Assembly (NCBI GenBank): GCA_019614645.1
Contig: JABWDB010000019.1
Span: 62,001 to 126,000 of the forward strand
Length of the DNA stretch: 64,000 nt
Direction of reading: 5' to 3'
Source: Stratiolaelaps scimitus
Lineage: Eukaryota > Arthropoda > Arachnida > Mesostigmata > Laelapidae
The translations under genes were made by a program, and so were the position numbers. Below, in pieces: positions 1 through 12,500 of the stretch; positions within the stretch are counted from its first letter, which is position 1; the number at the start of each line of letters is the position of its first letter. The notes under the pieces were generated by a model that was not told the origin of the DNA, did not search any database, and saw nothing but the letters and a program-made list of their open reading frames with translations.

Positions 1-1205
1 GCCATTTGTGTCTAAAAACCTGTTTTTTTTTCGTTATTTGGTTTCGACCGCACTCGCAACCAAGATGATGTTCGGGTGCCCTGCCACGGAGGCGAATTGA
101 TACCGAGGTTTTTATGCTCGATTGCGAGAACGATGTCGTCCCTATGTTCGTGAGGAACATTTATGTAGGACAATTTAGCCAAACGTGGGTGTGGCCGGGC
201 CACGATCGGCAGCTAAACCGGTATCCTGGCGAGATATTGGCGGCAATAAGGAAGCGACGAAACGCCACGCCATCGTGTTTATTCGGCCTCGCTCCGAGGC
301 CGTCTTCGAAAATAGGCCCGAACAGAGCTAACCTAAGTATTTGACCTCGTAGGAACGACGAAGTCCTATCACTTGATAAGGGGGAATCACTTGAAGGCTA
401 GCCAAAAGTACAGTGATGATCAGGTCGTCTGGGCGTCGACTATTCGTTGACGTAATTTCCGTCTAGACGTTGAATTCTCCACTGGCGGATTTTCAACATG
501 TATCACACGTGTGTAAGATAGCTACAGAGGAACACAGAACGCACGGCGTAGATTGGCATCACGAACGATGCAAGTGCGTTGTGCCATTACTAGAATTATT
601 ATGAGCTCAACCCCGAGAAGGGCCGGCAATTCTACGAGTTCGCATCATCCCTAGAGTCACTCGTTACGCGTCCGCTCGTCCAGTAGCTTACCTGAGGCTG
701 GGGTGGTTCTGTCTTGAAATGATTCACTACCTCTCTTTCGTTAACGTCTCTCACTCTCTGTCTCTCTCAACAACGATTTCAACAGACACAGAGCTCTTCG
801 CGATGTGAAACAAAAAAGTTGTCAGATTTAGACACACTGTAAGTTGAATCCGACACAAACACACATGTGTACTGGACTTGCCACTGTCGGCTACTCACTG
901 CCTTAACAAGCATTGAACATCCTTAAATGCACTGCCGTGTGGTGATTTAAAGCGCAATGGCGTCCTGCTTGGACACGTCGTTGGTCATTTAATGCATATT
1001 TGCTGATATGGACGGTGGTGACACATCGTGCAAACAGTTATCCTACTGGTTGTAGTCATTAGAACACGTCACATAGTATGATCATATTTGAACCTCATGG
1101 GATTAATGTGGCCCATCTATATCCCTAGCTGTAATTATGAGTCGATTGGTTATCACAGCACTGGGTTCGTTCGGACAACGTGTTTACACAGTTTGACGCA
1201 AGGAG

Positions 1206-1213
1206 ATATATAT

Positions 1214-1291
<78 letters not shown>
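1206..1291. repeat. (TA)n microsatellite, about 86 bp
   Basis: Alternating TA, nearly pure, with one phase break near 1224. It is one of the two longest TA tracts in the window and the first of more than a dozen. Confidence 0.95.
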
Positions 1292-1295
<4 letters not shown>

Positions 1296-3030
1296 GTTTC
1301 TAATAATTGCGCAACTGTGAAGAGTAGATTCGAGGCGCTGTAATTCCTTTATCTTTGGTAAGCAATGGGCCTTAGACTTAGCAACCTGACTCGAATTGTA
1401 GCGGAAATGCGATAGCCTCTCACTTGCCGAGAACGACTACGTCTTTGCAATAGACATCTTGCAGATGGTTCCCAAGATAGGTTGGTAACTAAGCCTCCAA
1501 TATTGAGTTCAATTTAAGCGAATCGATCGCCGACCGCATTAGTTGAAAAAATCCAGAATTAATCGCTGTCGTTGTGCACCAACCTGCAACAACAGGATTG
1601 AGCTCTCGTGTGTTGTGCTCACAACATTCGTCTAATCATTACACTTTTCTGGCACCATCGAACTTCACCCGTTCCTATTTCCCGCCAGCCAATTGTAACC
1701 CTTCCTATCTGGAAATCAGCTCTGAGAGTATTTGTCAACGAAGAAGTGACGATCAACAAAGTTGCAAAACTGTTCATTCATTTCAAATGAAACAGAGAAT
1801 ATAAACTGGTCGGCAGCCTTTTTCTCGGGCAGCATTCCCTGCCGGCAACCCCTTAGGTGCCAAGGCAAGCCAGAAATTTCCTGGGCCAAGAAATATCCAA
1901 TCCATTGCAGCCGCAAGCCATTTCTACGAGCTCAGCATGCCTTAGACGATCTGTGATCATTTGCCGTGTCATCTGAGACCACTGCGTTATATAGCCAGGC
2001 AAGAAGAGCACAGGGGTGCTGTTGTTGTTGTTTTTATTAATTGCTGCGAAAACATTACCTCATCACCACGAAATACCATGATCTGTTCAATCACCCAGCA
2101 GATATACGGAGTATCTATGCATGCTTAACATAGCTCACTGAACGCTGTAAAACGCTGGAGTCCGCAGTTTGTAGCGCCGTGAAGTGACATGTACCTATAT
2201 TCTAAAGTCGTCATTTCGTTGATTTCACCAACAGATCGTAGGGATTATAACACGGTACAAATTGAAATAAAATGGAATGAGACAAGATAGTCACAATATG
2301 ACAGTCCTACTGATCAGGGTGCGGGGAGGGGTCGTAACCCCAGCCAATGAATGCCCTGCTTCGAAAGTGCTGAGATTGCGCAGGCTGGACTCGGACCGTA
2401 GAAGTTCTCGCTCGAACAGGAGAAATGGTATAAGACCTGCACCGCAGATCTAGTTACCATTATATTGTAAATTAAATAAAACTATTGTCCACCAAAAAAA
2501 AATTATTATATATATATATCACTGCACGCCTCGACACCGACCGATCGACATGTGACTGCGTATGTATGTATGTTATTAAGCAACCTGCTTGTTTGTGCGT
2601 GCAAAAGATTGGCCGGCCCCAGCAGCAGGAACTCGTTGACACACAGGCTCAACTAAACAAACACAATACAGCGCTTGTCATTCCGTTACCAGGACGTAGT
2701 GTTACACTTAGCCACCTATTGTTTAGTAGGATAGATTACAGAAGGGTTTGCCATCGGTGGCTTGGAATCGGTAGCAACTACTATCGGAGACTCGGCCGGT
2801 ATCGATAACCAGAGATCCGCATGTGTTAGTCATCACCATGTAAGGCCGGCATTACAGGTAGCGCCGTCGTCGGCAGCGGCGACAACGCGAACTAGGAAAA
2901 ATACACACACGGCGTGCGACACGCAACATTGCTTCGTTACAGCGACACATACACGCACACAGAAAGACACCCACAGTAGAACTCGATTAGATTCCTGCAC
3001 TCGGCATCCCGAGCAGCGGCATGGTATAGA

Positions 3031-3038
3031 TATAAATA
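3031..3038 (+). promoter_or_regulatory. TATA-like box
   Basis: TATAAATA, 116 bp upstream of the ATG at 3154. An insect or mite core promoter would start transcription about 30 bp further on, leaving an 85-90 nt leader for the small ORF. No initiator motif stands out, so this is suggestive only. Confidence 0.3.
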
Positions 3039-3153
3039 CGACGACAAGGTGTGTGTAGCAATCGCAGCTAGCAATCAACAACAGTATATTGCAGACTGAA
3101 CCCGCTGATAGTCAAAGCATAAGCGAAACGAATGGGCGGATCACGCAAACAGA

Positions 3154-3276
3154 ATGCTAGACATTCTGCCGGAAATATCAGTGTTTATCACAGGTCTGCT
3201 GATGACAATCGCCACTGCAGGAGGCATAGCGATACCAGTAACCCTTCTTGTGCGTGTGATCCTTCTTTTGGGGTGA
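3154..3276 (+). CDS. Candidate small hydrophobic peptide, 40 aa, or first exon of a membrane protein
   Basis: A 40-codon frame from ATG (3154) to TGA (3276). It reads MLDILPEISV, then a run of hydrophobic residues interrupted only by T, G and P, and ends LLVRVILLLG. It would form one long or two short membrane segments. There is A at -3 of the ATG, but another ATG at 3132 in a different frame precedes it, which weakens the case. A GGG|GTGAAT near the stop resembles a splice donor, so this could be the first exon of a longer membrane protein; I found no convincing second exon. A TATA box lies upstream. I recognise no family. Chance origin is quite possible. Confidence 0.2.
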   Translation: MLDILPEISVFITGLLMTIATAGGIAIPVTLLVRVILLLG

Positions 3277-3613
3277 ATGGGCACGATAGTTCGGTCGGGA
3301 GGCCAAACCGAAGAGCACCAATCCACTTGATAGTAGCGGGCGGTGGTACATCGTATTTAAGAAAAATTTTACCATTCTTAGATACGTTAGCAAAGCGTCG
3401 TTTGGAAATCGTATTTCGCAGCTCCTCTGACATCACGCATGTATGGCTGTTCCAGTTGATCTTGTTTTACGTGTTTGAAAGCAACTGATCTGATGGTGGT
3501 ACATTCAGCTGTGCTTGTAGTCCACCGGTATCAGGTATATTTTGTAAATCATCATCATCATAAACATCAGGGATGCTGGGTAGAGAGGAACGCGTACAGG
3601 AAGAACGCGAATC

Positions 3614-3861
3614 TCAATAGATGTCTCTGTAGTTAGATTGTGTATTAATGTCTTCCATGAAATATTGCCTATCGCAATGTCTGTAGTAACACCAGTGTCT
3701 ACAATAGCGTCGTTGGCAACACGGCACAGGACCGTCTAACTCGAATGTGATTTTGATGAATTCGCCGTTGCAGTGTCGCACAACGCATGTGACGTGGTTA
3801 ACTGTAAGCCCTGGTTCCTGGGCTAAGCCCAGACCTAAGCCGAACACCGCCAACGTGCGTG
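3614..3861 (-). CDS. Candidate terminal exon of a small secreted Cys-rich protein
   Basis: On the minus strand a good acceptor (TTCTATATTTTAG) opens a frame of about 82 codons ending in TGA at 3614-3616. It begins with a hydrophobic Leu/Gly-rich segment ending LGLAQEPG, like the back half of a signal peptide with cleavage after Ala. Then come seven cysteines in about 45 residues, including a CC pair and a dense CCQRRYCRHWCYYRHC segment. That layout is typical of short secreted disulfide-rich arthropod proteins, but I cannot name the family. The exon starts in phase 1 (x|CA). A possible first exon is ATG TGG ACA G at 4229-4238, which is in phase and would complete an 18-residue signal peptide, but its donor (gtcgct) is weak. 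No poly(A) signal follows closely. The Cys pattern, not the length, is the evidence. Confidence 0.3.
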
Positions 3862-5744
3862 CTAAAATATAGAAAACACCGTTCAAGCTTCTTTTTAGCT
3901 TTCGACTACCAAGCTAAGGATGCTATTTGATGGTCGCTCCACCCCTTTCGTACTAATTGTTAGGCACCAGAAGTGAAAAAGGCTCACACTGTGCACAGTT
4001 ATGTCATTTAGCAGATTACGCCTTAAACGGAGCGGCTGCTAATGAAGTCACACGCGTGAGCGCAATCCGCCCGAAAAACACTGCCGTAGCTGGTCAACTA
4101 GGCATCATGCAAACATGAATTGCGCTAATTTCTATCTTGCACGGTATTACCTCCTCGATTATTGACGTCAAGAGAGGATCAAACGGAGATTATATAGGCA
4201 CACGAACAACGGATTTACCTCTAGCGACCTGTCCACATTCAGCAGCGAATTAGCACCGCCTGATTTTGGCTCTGCAATTTCGATTGATTGTCTGTATTCC
4301 ACTTAATTGCCGACCAAAGCGAATCAACCTTTTCTTGAGCGATGGTCAATACAATGACTTGGGCAGATACTTCGATGTAATTCGTATCGATGACCAACTA
4401 TACATTATTAAAACAAAATAAAACAACACATGAATCACTTACTTAGCTCTAATTACTGCCGCTTGTTCGTTCGAATTCGTCTTGAATTTGCACCGTGCAA
4501 ATCGTTTGGTCATGCGACGTCGTATGCTACGCTATCATACAGCCTTCTTAGCAGAAACAAGTGCCACACGGCGCACATATTCGGACAGGCATCGTTTTCA
4601 CACATACAACCTTGCTCCACCGCGCGCATAAGAAAAACGAATAGGCTGTTACCGGGAAACAAAGCTGACGAAGTGATCGTATTCGCGCGGAGAGCATGCC
4701 CATGTCCTGAGCATAGCTTTCCCTCATCTGCCCTAGCTAAAAGGGCCCACCAACGAAGAGGCCACTTTCTTTCTAGACCAAATTGTGCTGTAGTTGTTGC
4801 CGGTAGTACAACTGGGTCCCAAGTGCTCGTCCTGTATTGAATATCGATGCGGCATGGCAACAACATTTCACAATGGCCCGCAAAGCTTCACACTGTGTCT
4901 GCGTATTGTTTGAACAGCACACTCGTTGACCTTGAAGGTCTACGCTGTTGTTCAACAGGACTAGTAGTATAACTATTCCACCAGGTTACTCGAGACATTA
5001 TTATTTATTGCTAGCGCTTAGCGTAGTGTCAGGTTGAGGTTGTGATTTGTTGCTACTGAAACGGATACGCCATCCGGGCATTGGTTGAAACGAGAAAAAG
5101 ATACAGTGGCAGTGTTTTATTCTATGTTGAATTTGTGATGATTATTAACTATTAGTCCTAGTTACCCTTTAACAGGTAATACTGTTTCCTCCAATTAGTG
5201 AGCGTTACTGGTTGGCCACGTCCAGGCCTTTATACGTTCATCCATTCATATAGGACTATCACGTCAAAAGTGTATGCAATAAACGTCTGTATGTGGTACT
5301 CATGTAACTTAATGACTATTCTGCTTCGGATATGAATTTTTCGCACGCGGAACCCATTCAAGCATTCGTCACTCAGGTAAGGATCTGCAGCGAATCCAAT
5401 GCGTCTAATATGGGTATTTCAATGAGAGGCATTTTCGGCTTACTCGAGTTGGCAGTTAGCAGAATACATTTTGAAAGCCTCGAACGGATAGGGATAATAC
5501 GGAGGCAGCTAGGAACGGACGCTGTATTAATCCCCTGGCCTATTGCTGCCCGTCACGATAACAGCATGTATAACAGCAGGTATCAATTGAGGTAGAAGCG
5601 TTGTTATTCTTGGCATGTCAGTTGACACCTGGAGTTCGGCAGTTTTATTGCAACATACACGAATATGCTATCGTTCGAACAAGCACATGTCTTCCGTCTG
5701 CAAACGACAACCTTCTTCGAAGCTCCGCCTATTTCTATACAACG

Positions 5745-5795
<51 letters not shown>

Positions 5796-7920
5796 ACTAA
5801 TCCGAGCTTGGACAACGTTCATACTAAGCGATTGAAGATGTAGTCCAAGTTAGAGCTTAGATGATTCACAGCGGCGTCGACCAGTGTGAGCTCGAAGGGC
5901 AACCTCACAAGTGTGATATCGGGGACGCATTTATTATATAATACCAACACATCATAAGCATACGAAGTTACGGAGAGGCCACCCATGGATCTCAGTTTTA
6001 AATGGAAAAACAGCATTGTGACGAACATGCCATCCATTTCCAAACATGCAGAGCCTCGGTGATGGCAGTGCGTCAGAGGTACGTAGACATGTACTGTACG
6101 GAGCAACAAAAACTCGCTAACGGTTGAATATAATAATAATGATAATTATGGCACTCCAGCCTCGATCACTTGCGTCATATCGCGCAATCCGGAGAGATAA
6201 CAGCGAACATGGTCGGTAGATGTGAAACAATTGCTGTTTAAGGGACCGTGTCTCACTCGTGACGCAATCACCAAACTGGGTACACTTGATATTACATTTT
6301 CAATAAATGATCGCTAGAGACGTAAGGGACAATAGCGCCTTTGATCAACTCATTATTCAATCACTTTACGTAGGTAGGCGATACCGCGCGTAACCAAGAC
6401 GGATCATTGTTGTTGGGCATGTCCTCATTATCTCTGCATTAATTGTTATCGAGCATTAACGTCGGCTTCAGGAGAGGATTATCCGTTGGACGATGCACAA
6501 TATTCGATACCACTTCATCGCGTTGAGCGTTTTGCTTTTTGCTGTCTAGATGAATTTATTAGAGATATGTACAGGTCACAGAGAAATAGACCAGGACACA
6601 AGAGACGGATGATAGGTGCCACCTGATCGCAATGTTTTATTATATGTAGTGTTACTACGCATCGTTCTAACGAAAATTCGAAAAACGCATTTATTTCCTG
6701 GGTCATCCTCAAATCGCAAAAAAAAAGATCAACATCCCCCACTGACTCATCAGAGTCACTGCTTAGCAACAAGCTCAGGAAATAGATACCGCTAGAAGAA
6801 AAAAAAAGGGTCACTTCAAGGCGCAGAGGAAAATTGGAAATTTGTCGCAGCAACTTACGTGAAACTACTTCTGTGCACAGCTGATCGAAAGCAGGAGCTT
6901 CTTTTGCTCTGTGTCAACTTCCCCTTTTCCTTGCTAGGCTGCCACCGTTCGCCTCACGATCAGTAGACACCCCTCACAGAGACACACACGCGCAAACAAA
7001 GTCTTGAAGGTTTGCTAGATTGGGCAAAAATGGCCTGAACCGATCGCAGAGTTGTTCGCACAACACTAATAGGGAACGCTCCACCACTTCGAGTTGACGG
7101 CAATGAGGTTTGACGTGCGCCGTCTCTCCTTTAGTCTCAGGGCGGGCGTCGAATCCCTCTGTCTCGTGGCTCTAGATTATCCAGCTAGCTCTCTCTCTCC
7201 TGGCGGTCAGCAAATATATCCCGCTCGAATACGGCAGGCGAGCCCAAAAAAATACGCTTTGCAGTTTTCAATCTCTCTCTCTGTCTCGCGGTGGTGTGTG
7301 TGTGTGTGTGTGTGCGTATCTGTATGCACGTCCAGCCAGCACCCCTCTGTCGGGCCAGTTCAAAACAAGACCAGCAGCAGTCGCAGCTGAAGACCAGGCG
7401 CTGATAGCGGAATGCCTGTCTTTAGCAGTTCGCCAACGAGCAGAATCACTCGGCAACAGGGCCATATGACTCACCAAAACACTCGCTGATGCGAATCGGC
7501 CGATGCGGCTGGCCGGGTGCGCGAAAGTTTGAATTCTCTGCATGAATTTTCGATTCGATAACTGTCGTCGAAGTGCGATTAGCTGATAAGGTTTCGTCTA
7601 TCGCTTTGTTAGACTTATACCGGTTGGCAATTACACCCCGATAGAACAGCTTTTATAAAAGTAAATACTTTCCCCCGGCGCAGCTCTATGGGGAGAGGGT
7701 GTGAGATGGTTCCAACGTGTCATCTACGGCTGGCCACCCTGTCACTATATCGGTCGGTTGGTGGCATTCGTTGTAGTACTGCTACTGGCGGTGTTCTGTA
7801 ACCGCGTAGTCTCCGTGTCGATTATCACCAACGCAGTTGACCAAAACTAGTGAGTGTGTACACCTGCGTTCGATTCGACCCAAAAAGGTTCTCTCTGTCT
7901 CAGGAGGACATCAAGTAGCC
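3862..7920. other. Non-coding stretch between candidate Cys-rich exon and SEC61 gamma
   Basis: No supported gene. Frames of 118 and 136 codons overlap on opposite strands at 4430-4866 and look like chance. There is a (TA)n tract at 5746-5792. From about 7090 the sequence turns pyrimidine-rich with CT and GT runs, including (GT)n at about 7290-7312, which fits the promoter-proximal region of the next gene. A TATATAAT-like string at about 4191 (minus strand) is followed by a GAG|GTAATA donor but by no coding frame. Confidence 0.4.
5746..5792. repeat. (TA)n microsatellite
   Basis: About 47 bp of pure alternating AT in the intergenic region left of SEC61 gamma. Confidence 0.95.
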
Positions 7921-8127
7921 ATGGACCAGCTCGAGGTTTACATTCGTCCCGGCAAGGAGTTCGTGAAGGACTCTGTCCGGCTGGTGAAACGCTGCACGAA
8001 GCCCGACCGGAAAGAGTTCAAGAAGATCGCGATTGCCACCGCCATCGGCTTCGCAATCATGGGCTTCATCGGGTTCTTCGTCAAGCTCATCCACATCCCG
8101 ATCAACAACATTATCGTCGGCTCCTAA
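7921..8127 (+). CDS. SEC61G: Protein transport protein Sec61 subunit gamma, 68 aa
   Basis: Single-exon coding region for the gamma (SecE-like) subunit of the Sec61 translocon, the channel that moves nascent chains across or into the ER membrane. The product starts [14 protein letters not shown], has the conserved amphipathic stretch with [12 protein letters not shown] (about residues 21-32), and ends in one membrane segment with [20 protein letters not shown] followed by [11 protein letters not shown]. Length (68 aa) equals that of animal orthologs. The ATG at 7921 has a CATCAAGTAGCC leader; the frame is open upstream but has no earlier ATG. A 54-nt intron may lie in the leader: donor CTA|GTGAGT at 7850 and acceptor TCTCAG ending at 7903. 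Poly(A) signal AATAAA at 8482-8487 gives a 3' UTR of about 370 nt. Confidence 0.96.
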   Translation: MDQLEVYIRPGKEFVKDSVRLVKRCTKPDRKEFKKIAIATAIGFAIMGFIGFFVKLIHIPINNIIVGS

Positions 8128-8481
8128 AAATCGTTCGTTACCAGCTAATTAACTAACTAATAATATTGTTAGAGCGCAATGATGAGTGACCGCTATCACG
8201 TCGAGACTCCGGAACCTCAGCCATCACCGCATCCTCTTCTTCAGCAACATCTTGGTGAACTGCAACAGCCCCCAGCGGTTGCGTGTCACCCGCCGTTCAA
8301 CAGTGAAGGCTGTAGTGATACTAAAAAAATCAAGTAAAAACCATACGATGCCAGAAGATGGTGTACACACCCGTCAGTTTGCTACCTCGGTCAAATGACG
8401 TGGCTGTTAACGAAGAACTCTTGTTAGCAAAAAGCAACAACAACAACTTGTTTCGGTGTCTGTCCGAAATTTATTTTTCCT

Positions 8482-8487
8482 AATAAA
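8482..8487 (+). terminator. Poly(A) signal of SEC61 gamma
   Basis: AATAAA, 355 nt after the stop codon. A second AATAAA-type site lies near 8985 and could serve a longer transcript. Confidence 0.6.
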
Positions 8488-8499
8488 TGTATCAAATTT

Positions 8500-10454
8500 T
8501 ACACTTAACCCTTCTGTTCCGTAACCCACCCCATTTTCCCAACTTCCCCCCATCGTGCAAATCCCGAACAAACCCCGCACGAGTTTTATCTCGTGACTCC
8601 TATCTTTCTACCACAACAACCTATCTGATACCACTATTTCTTCACTCATGGTACCTATGTTTTTTTTTCGTGTAAAGGGACCTATCGAGCCGCCACACGC
8701 ATACTAGCATGCGGCCACATCGTAGCGCGACAGCAAACAACCACACACACCTCAACGAATGAGCACAAAATTGATGGACTGTGAATTCGGGTGAGCTCGA
8801 TAGAAAATTTGATGAAAAAGAAGGCACGAGCGACAGAGAAAAAGAAAGAAAGCAACGTCTAGTTTTATTGAGGATCGATTAAAGTAACGAAGCAACAACA
8901 ACAACAATCGTGCGGTCATGCGAGACGAATATCGTCGCAAAGAAATGGAGCTGTCGTGTATGTATAATATAGTTGTATGTATTTAATAAAAAATACAAAA
9001 TGTCATAATTGTCACAAGTATCATGAGTGTGCTTATTTATTGACGCTTTATGGTATATGTATGATGCTGTGTGTGTACTTTATTATGGTGGAAAATATGG
9101 CAGTTCATGGAACTTGGGAATTTTTCAATTTCGTTGCTGTTCAACTAGCCCTGAGGGATGCGCATGGCGTTTGGAAGTTAAGCGATTTCAGCAAGATGTA
9201 TTGGCTGGAAAGCAAACACCACTAGAGATCGCCACCTTTTTTCAACGATTTAGCTCTAAATTGATTTTATTTATATGGATGGAAGGGGTTAAAATACTCC
9301 CGTCGTCCTGTACCGGTAACCAGTTGAATAGATTTTTTTCCGATGTGATGACACCTCACATAAATCGCAAAGAAGATGGCGTACGAGATTTTACAAAAAC
9401 CTAGCACATCCTAGGCTATCGAGGACTACACTGATCTGGGTGGCTGAACATCGCTGTTAAATGCCGCTCAGGTTAGAGGAACTTTTCTGCGAGCCACTTA
9501 GATATGTAATAAATGAAGGCTACCTTTACTCGCTGCCTCCAGGACACAAAAGCGAGTGTGAACTTCCGTGATAGAAGTGGATTCCTGGGACAAATGACGC
9601 TAAGCATGTAGACAGGCATCTGTACTCGCAGTCTTTGAGCCAAGCTTGGTTTAAGAGTCGCTTTGATCTTCATTGCTTTATAATAGTTTGGCGAGCTTCA
9701 TATTTTTGTATACAGTAATTCAGAGTTGGCAATCCTTGCTCTACATAGATTAAATGTCTTTGCAACCATCGGATAGAAGATCGAGCAAATGCGTCTTGTA
9801 CACTTGGAGAAAAGTTCAATACACCTTGAGTTGTATCTTCTACGAAACACTTGACCTGTTCAATTGTATCGAGATGATTCTCTTAGATAGACTGTGTAAG
9901 TGTGCGCGCAAACTAGAAACTCTGAATTGGGATACATGGATGATAACATACAGGCATCACACTGCATGTTAACCTTTAAAATGGTGAGGAGAACATTCGT
10001 GATATCTCGTGAAAACGGTTCTTGAGTTAATTCCAGTGCATCGTGTGAAGCTTCTCTACTGACGAAAACTAAAAAAGCTTCTACACTAATCAAACTTGTA
10101 TGCTAGAATTCGAATTTCTGAATACCCAAAAATTATGCACACGTTGATGGCAGCGCAGACATTAGTATGTACAAACGTATCTCCGACGTATCGTGACAAC
10201 AACATACAATTTAGTTCGGTAAAATTTTGCTAAGTACTCTGGAGTTCCATTCATACTCTAATGATAATACTACGTCATCCCATATCTGGAAATAGCTTCG
10301 ATCAGGCAAACAGAGCAGGACCAAGGCCAGAATTTCTCCCCGCCCCACACAAATGAAAACATGTAGCAGTTTACACAACAGCTGCACGCCACCGTGCCCC
10401 TACTACGGATCCGAGTACTCGGCCGGCCGCGTGACGGAGTCGGTGATGAGCAAA
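8500..10454. other. Intergenic stretch between SEC61 gamma and RPL12
   Basis: The two genes converge here. I see no coding region I can support; open frames of 82 and 125 codons at 8977-9404 overlap in different frames and resemble nothing known. Short CAA repeats occur at about 8435 and 8894. Confidence 0.5.
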
Positions 10455-10460
10455 TTTATT
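10455..10460 (-). terminator. Poly(A) signal of RPL12, directly after the stop
   Basis: On the minus strand AATAAA begins only two nucleotides beyond the TAA stop codon (10463-10465). This predicts a 3' UTR of only about 20-35 nt. Confidence 0.65.
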
Positions 10461-10462
10461 TT

Positions 10463-12370
10463 TTAGTTATCAGGGATGACAATTTCACCATCATTGATCT
10501 TGTCGATGATGTCGTGAGGGTTGCAGCCCTCAACTGTGCATCCAACGGACTGGGCCGTTCCGAGCACCTCCTTGACGGTTCCGCGCAGTTCACGGGCCAT
10601 CGAACGCGGCCTCATCTGGCGGCCAATGTCAACGATCGTATCGAGGGTAAGGTTACCGGAGTGCTTGACATTTTTAACCTGCATTGACACACAGAAAAAG
10701 GCAAAAAAGATGGCAACGTATGGTTAACCTGGCAACACAAAACATCTGCCTCAAACTGGACATAAGAATTTAAATGGACTCCTCTCGACTACGAGAGGAA
10801 TATACCCTAATTGATGTCAACGTTAAGTGAAACATTGTCCACAGAAATATTACATCATTCGTCTTCTATAAGTTATCATGATTCGAGTGACACTATACAG
10901 GGCTTTGTTCTAAAAAATGTAAGTTAATACACTTCAGACAATGAAAATTGCCTGTTAGTTGTTCTGAATGATTGTAGCCAAGTCAAAGCACTCCCAGTAC
11001 GAAAATTCTGCAAGAGTCTAATTATTTAAGTGTGCTTTTTTCATGTAATCTCAATGAAACAGAGGCGTTCAGCCATTGTGTTTGTCCTAGAACGAGCAGT
11101 GGACTTGGCGTCTAGCGGGCTATCATTTTAGGCCAATCAAATATGATTTCACCGGAACAGATAGCATCTGTAAGACGGCCCCGGCGGGACTTCGAAAACT
11201 GCTGATAAATGAGACAAGCATTTAAACTGTTTGTGATTGAAAAACACTCTCGTGTTACCTTTCATTGGTCATCAAATACTTCTACTATGACTTTATTCAA
11301 AGGATTTCTTATGTGAAGGATCCTGAGATCTTCCTACTCATCATCGTCGTTGCAAGGAAATACAAAGTAAACTATATCACCGCAAGTGTACGATAATAAG
11401 TCTCACTGATGCAAATTATGATAGAGTGAAGCTGCCTTATTGATGAACCATTTATTTCCGATGATGCCACTGACATGCACTGATTTTAGACACGCTATAG
11501 ACTTCAATGGTTTCCAACACTACAATAATTACTACTAGCAACTAATTTATCCAGCAATATATTCAACAAAACAGCGACAAAGGTGTTCCAAACAAATACC
11601 GTCAAAAAGGCGAGTTATTGTTTACATACCTTCTTTCTATCCCTGGGGGGCTCCTTCAGAGCCTTGATAACGAGGGAGGCAGCCGATGGCACGACCTCGA
11701 TCTTTGCCTGACGGTTCTGGATCACTAGCTTGACCGTGATCTTAAGACCCTTCCAATCGCCGGTTCCCTTGGCGATATCTTCACCGACCTTTTTCGGCGA
11801 TAGACCAAGGGGACCGATCTTCGGCGCCAACGCAGACGTGGCTCCAACCTCACCACCGACAGCCCTGAGGCACACTGTTACCGAAACGGGAGGGCATAGC
11901 AGAGACACAAAAAAACCATCGATAAGTAGCTAATCACCGGTTGCCAGCTGTTGGAGAAACTAGTACCGGAACATCACGCCACTAGCCCCAGCAAAACACG
12001 AGGTCTTGGGGGGGAAAAAGTTGTCGAGTACAGCTTGTTCATGGCACACGTTGCCTGAACATTAGTTTAGTCTGTCTGCTTCGACGGGCATCAAAGTTTC
12101 GAAAGAAAATTTCCTTACCATTAATTATTACGCACACCTTGTCCTACGGATGAACGACTTTTGGCGTTCAATATATGATAGAAGTGCATAGTAACAATCC
12201 ATGACTTGTACAATACCGATAATCACGCACACAAGTCTTATGGTCGTCGAACACGATTGCACATCGAACCTCTAGCATTAAGCCCGGCTCGTATACGGTC
12301 ACAACCCGTCGGGTGTTTTTTTCGCCGACTTACCGATTTTAATCTCGTTGGGGTCGAACTTGGGCGGCAT
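10463..12370 (-). CDS. RPL12: 60S ribosomal protein L12, 165 aa
   Basis: Large-subunit ribosomal protein of the uL11 family, which binds the GTPase-associated region of 28S rRNA at the stalk base. Three coding exons read on the minus strand: 12370-12334 ([12 protein letters not shown]), 11874-11630, and 10678-10463. Junctions are GTAAGT/AG and GTATGT/AG, with phases 1 and 0. The product is exactly 165 aa, the usual eukaryotic length. Hallmarks are [44 protein letters not shown] and [11 protein letters not shown] non-coding first exon is likely: minus-strand CCTTTTTCTTTCGGG at about 12486-12500 resembles a 5'-TOP start, with a GTG|GTGAGT donor at 12478 and an acceptor TTTCAG just before 12385. 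It is head to head with MTR4. Confidence 0.97.
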
Positions 12371-12478
12371 GGTGTCCTATGGATGCTGAAATAGAACACA
12401 GATTTGTCACTAAATATTCTCGAAAATAGGTTGATTTCAATAGATTCTCGCACAATTCCACAAAGCAACCGCACTCAC

Positions 12479-12500
12479 CACACGTCCCGAAAGAAAAAGG
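12479..12500 (-). promoter_or_regulatory. RPL12: Probable RPL12 transcription start with 5'-TOP tract
   Basis: Read on the minus strand, CCTTTTTCTTTCGGGACGTG leads straight into a splice donor (GTG|GTGAGT). A pyrimidine run at the very 5' end is the known translational control element (TOP) of ribosomal protein mRNAs, which respond to TOR signalling. The start site itself is inferred. Confidence 0.5.

Larger units (their letters stand above)
1..3153. other. Non-coding stretch, left edge
   Basis: No coding region that I can support. The open frames here are short, overlap on both strands and match no family I know. The stretch holds an 86-bp (TA)n tract at about 1206-1291 and a CA-rich patch near 2900-2980 full of short ACAC and CGCAC runs. 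A TATA-like box lies at 3031-3038, just upstream of the small ORF at 3154. It could be intergenic DNA or intron of a gene lying to the left. Confidence 0.5.

Noticed and set aside
4430..4866. Overlapping open frames of 136 codons (plus) and 118 codons (minus)
   Set aside because: They overlap on opposite strands, show no family signature, domain or splice context, and are of a length expected by chance in 64 kb.
8977..9404. Two overlapping plus-strand frames of 82 and 125 codons
   Set aside because: They lie past the SEC61 gamma poly(A) signals, start at different frames and have no family match or splice context.
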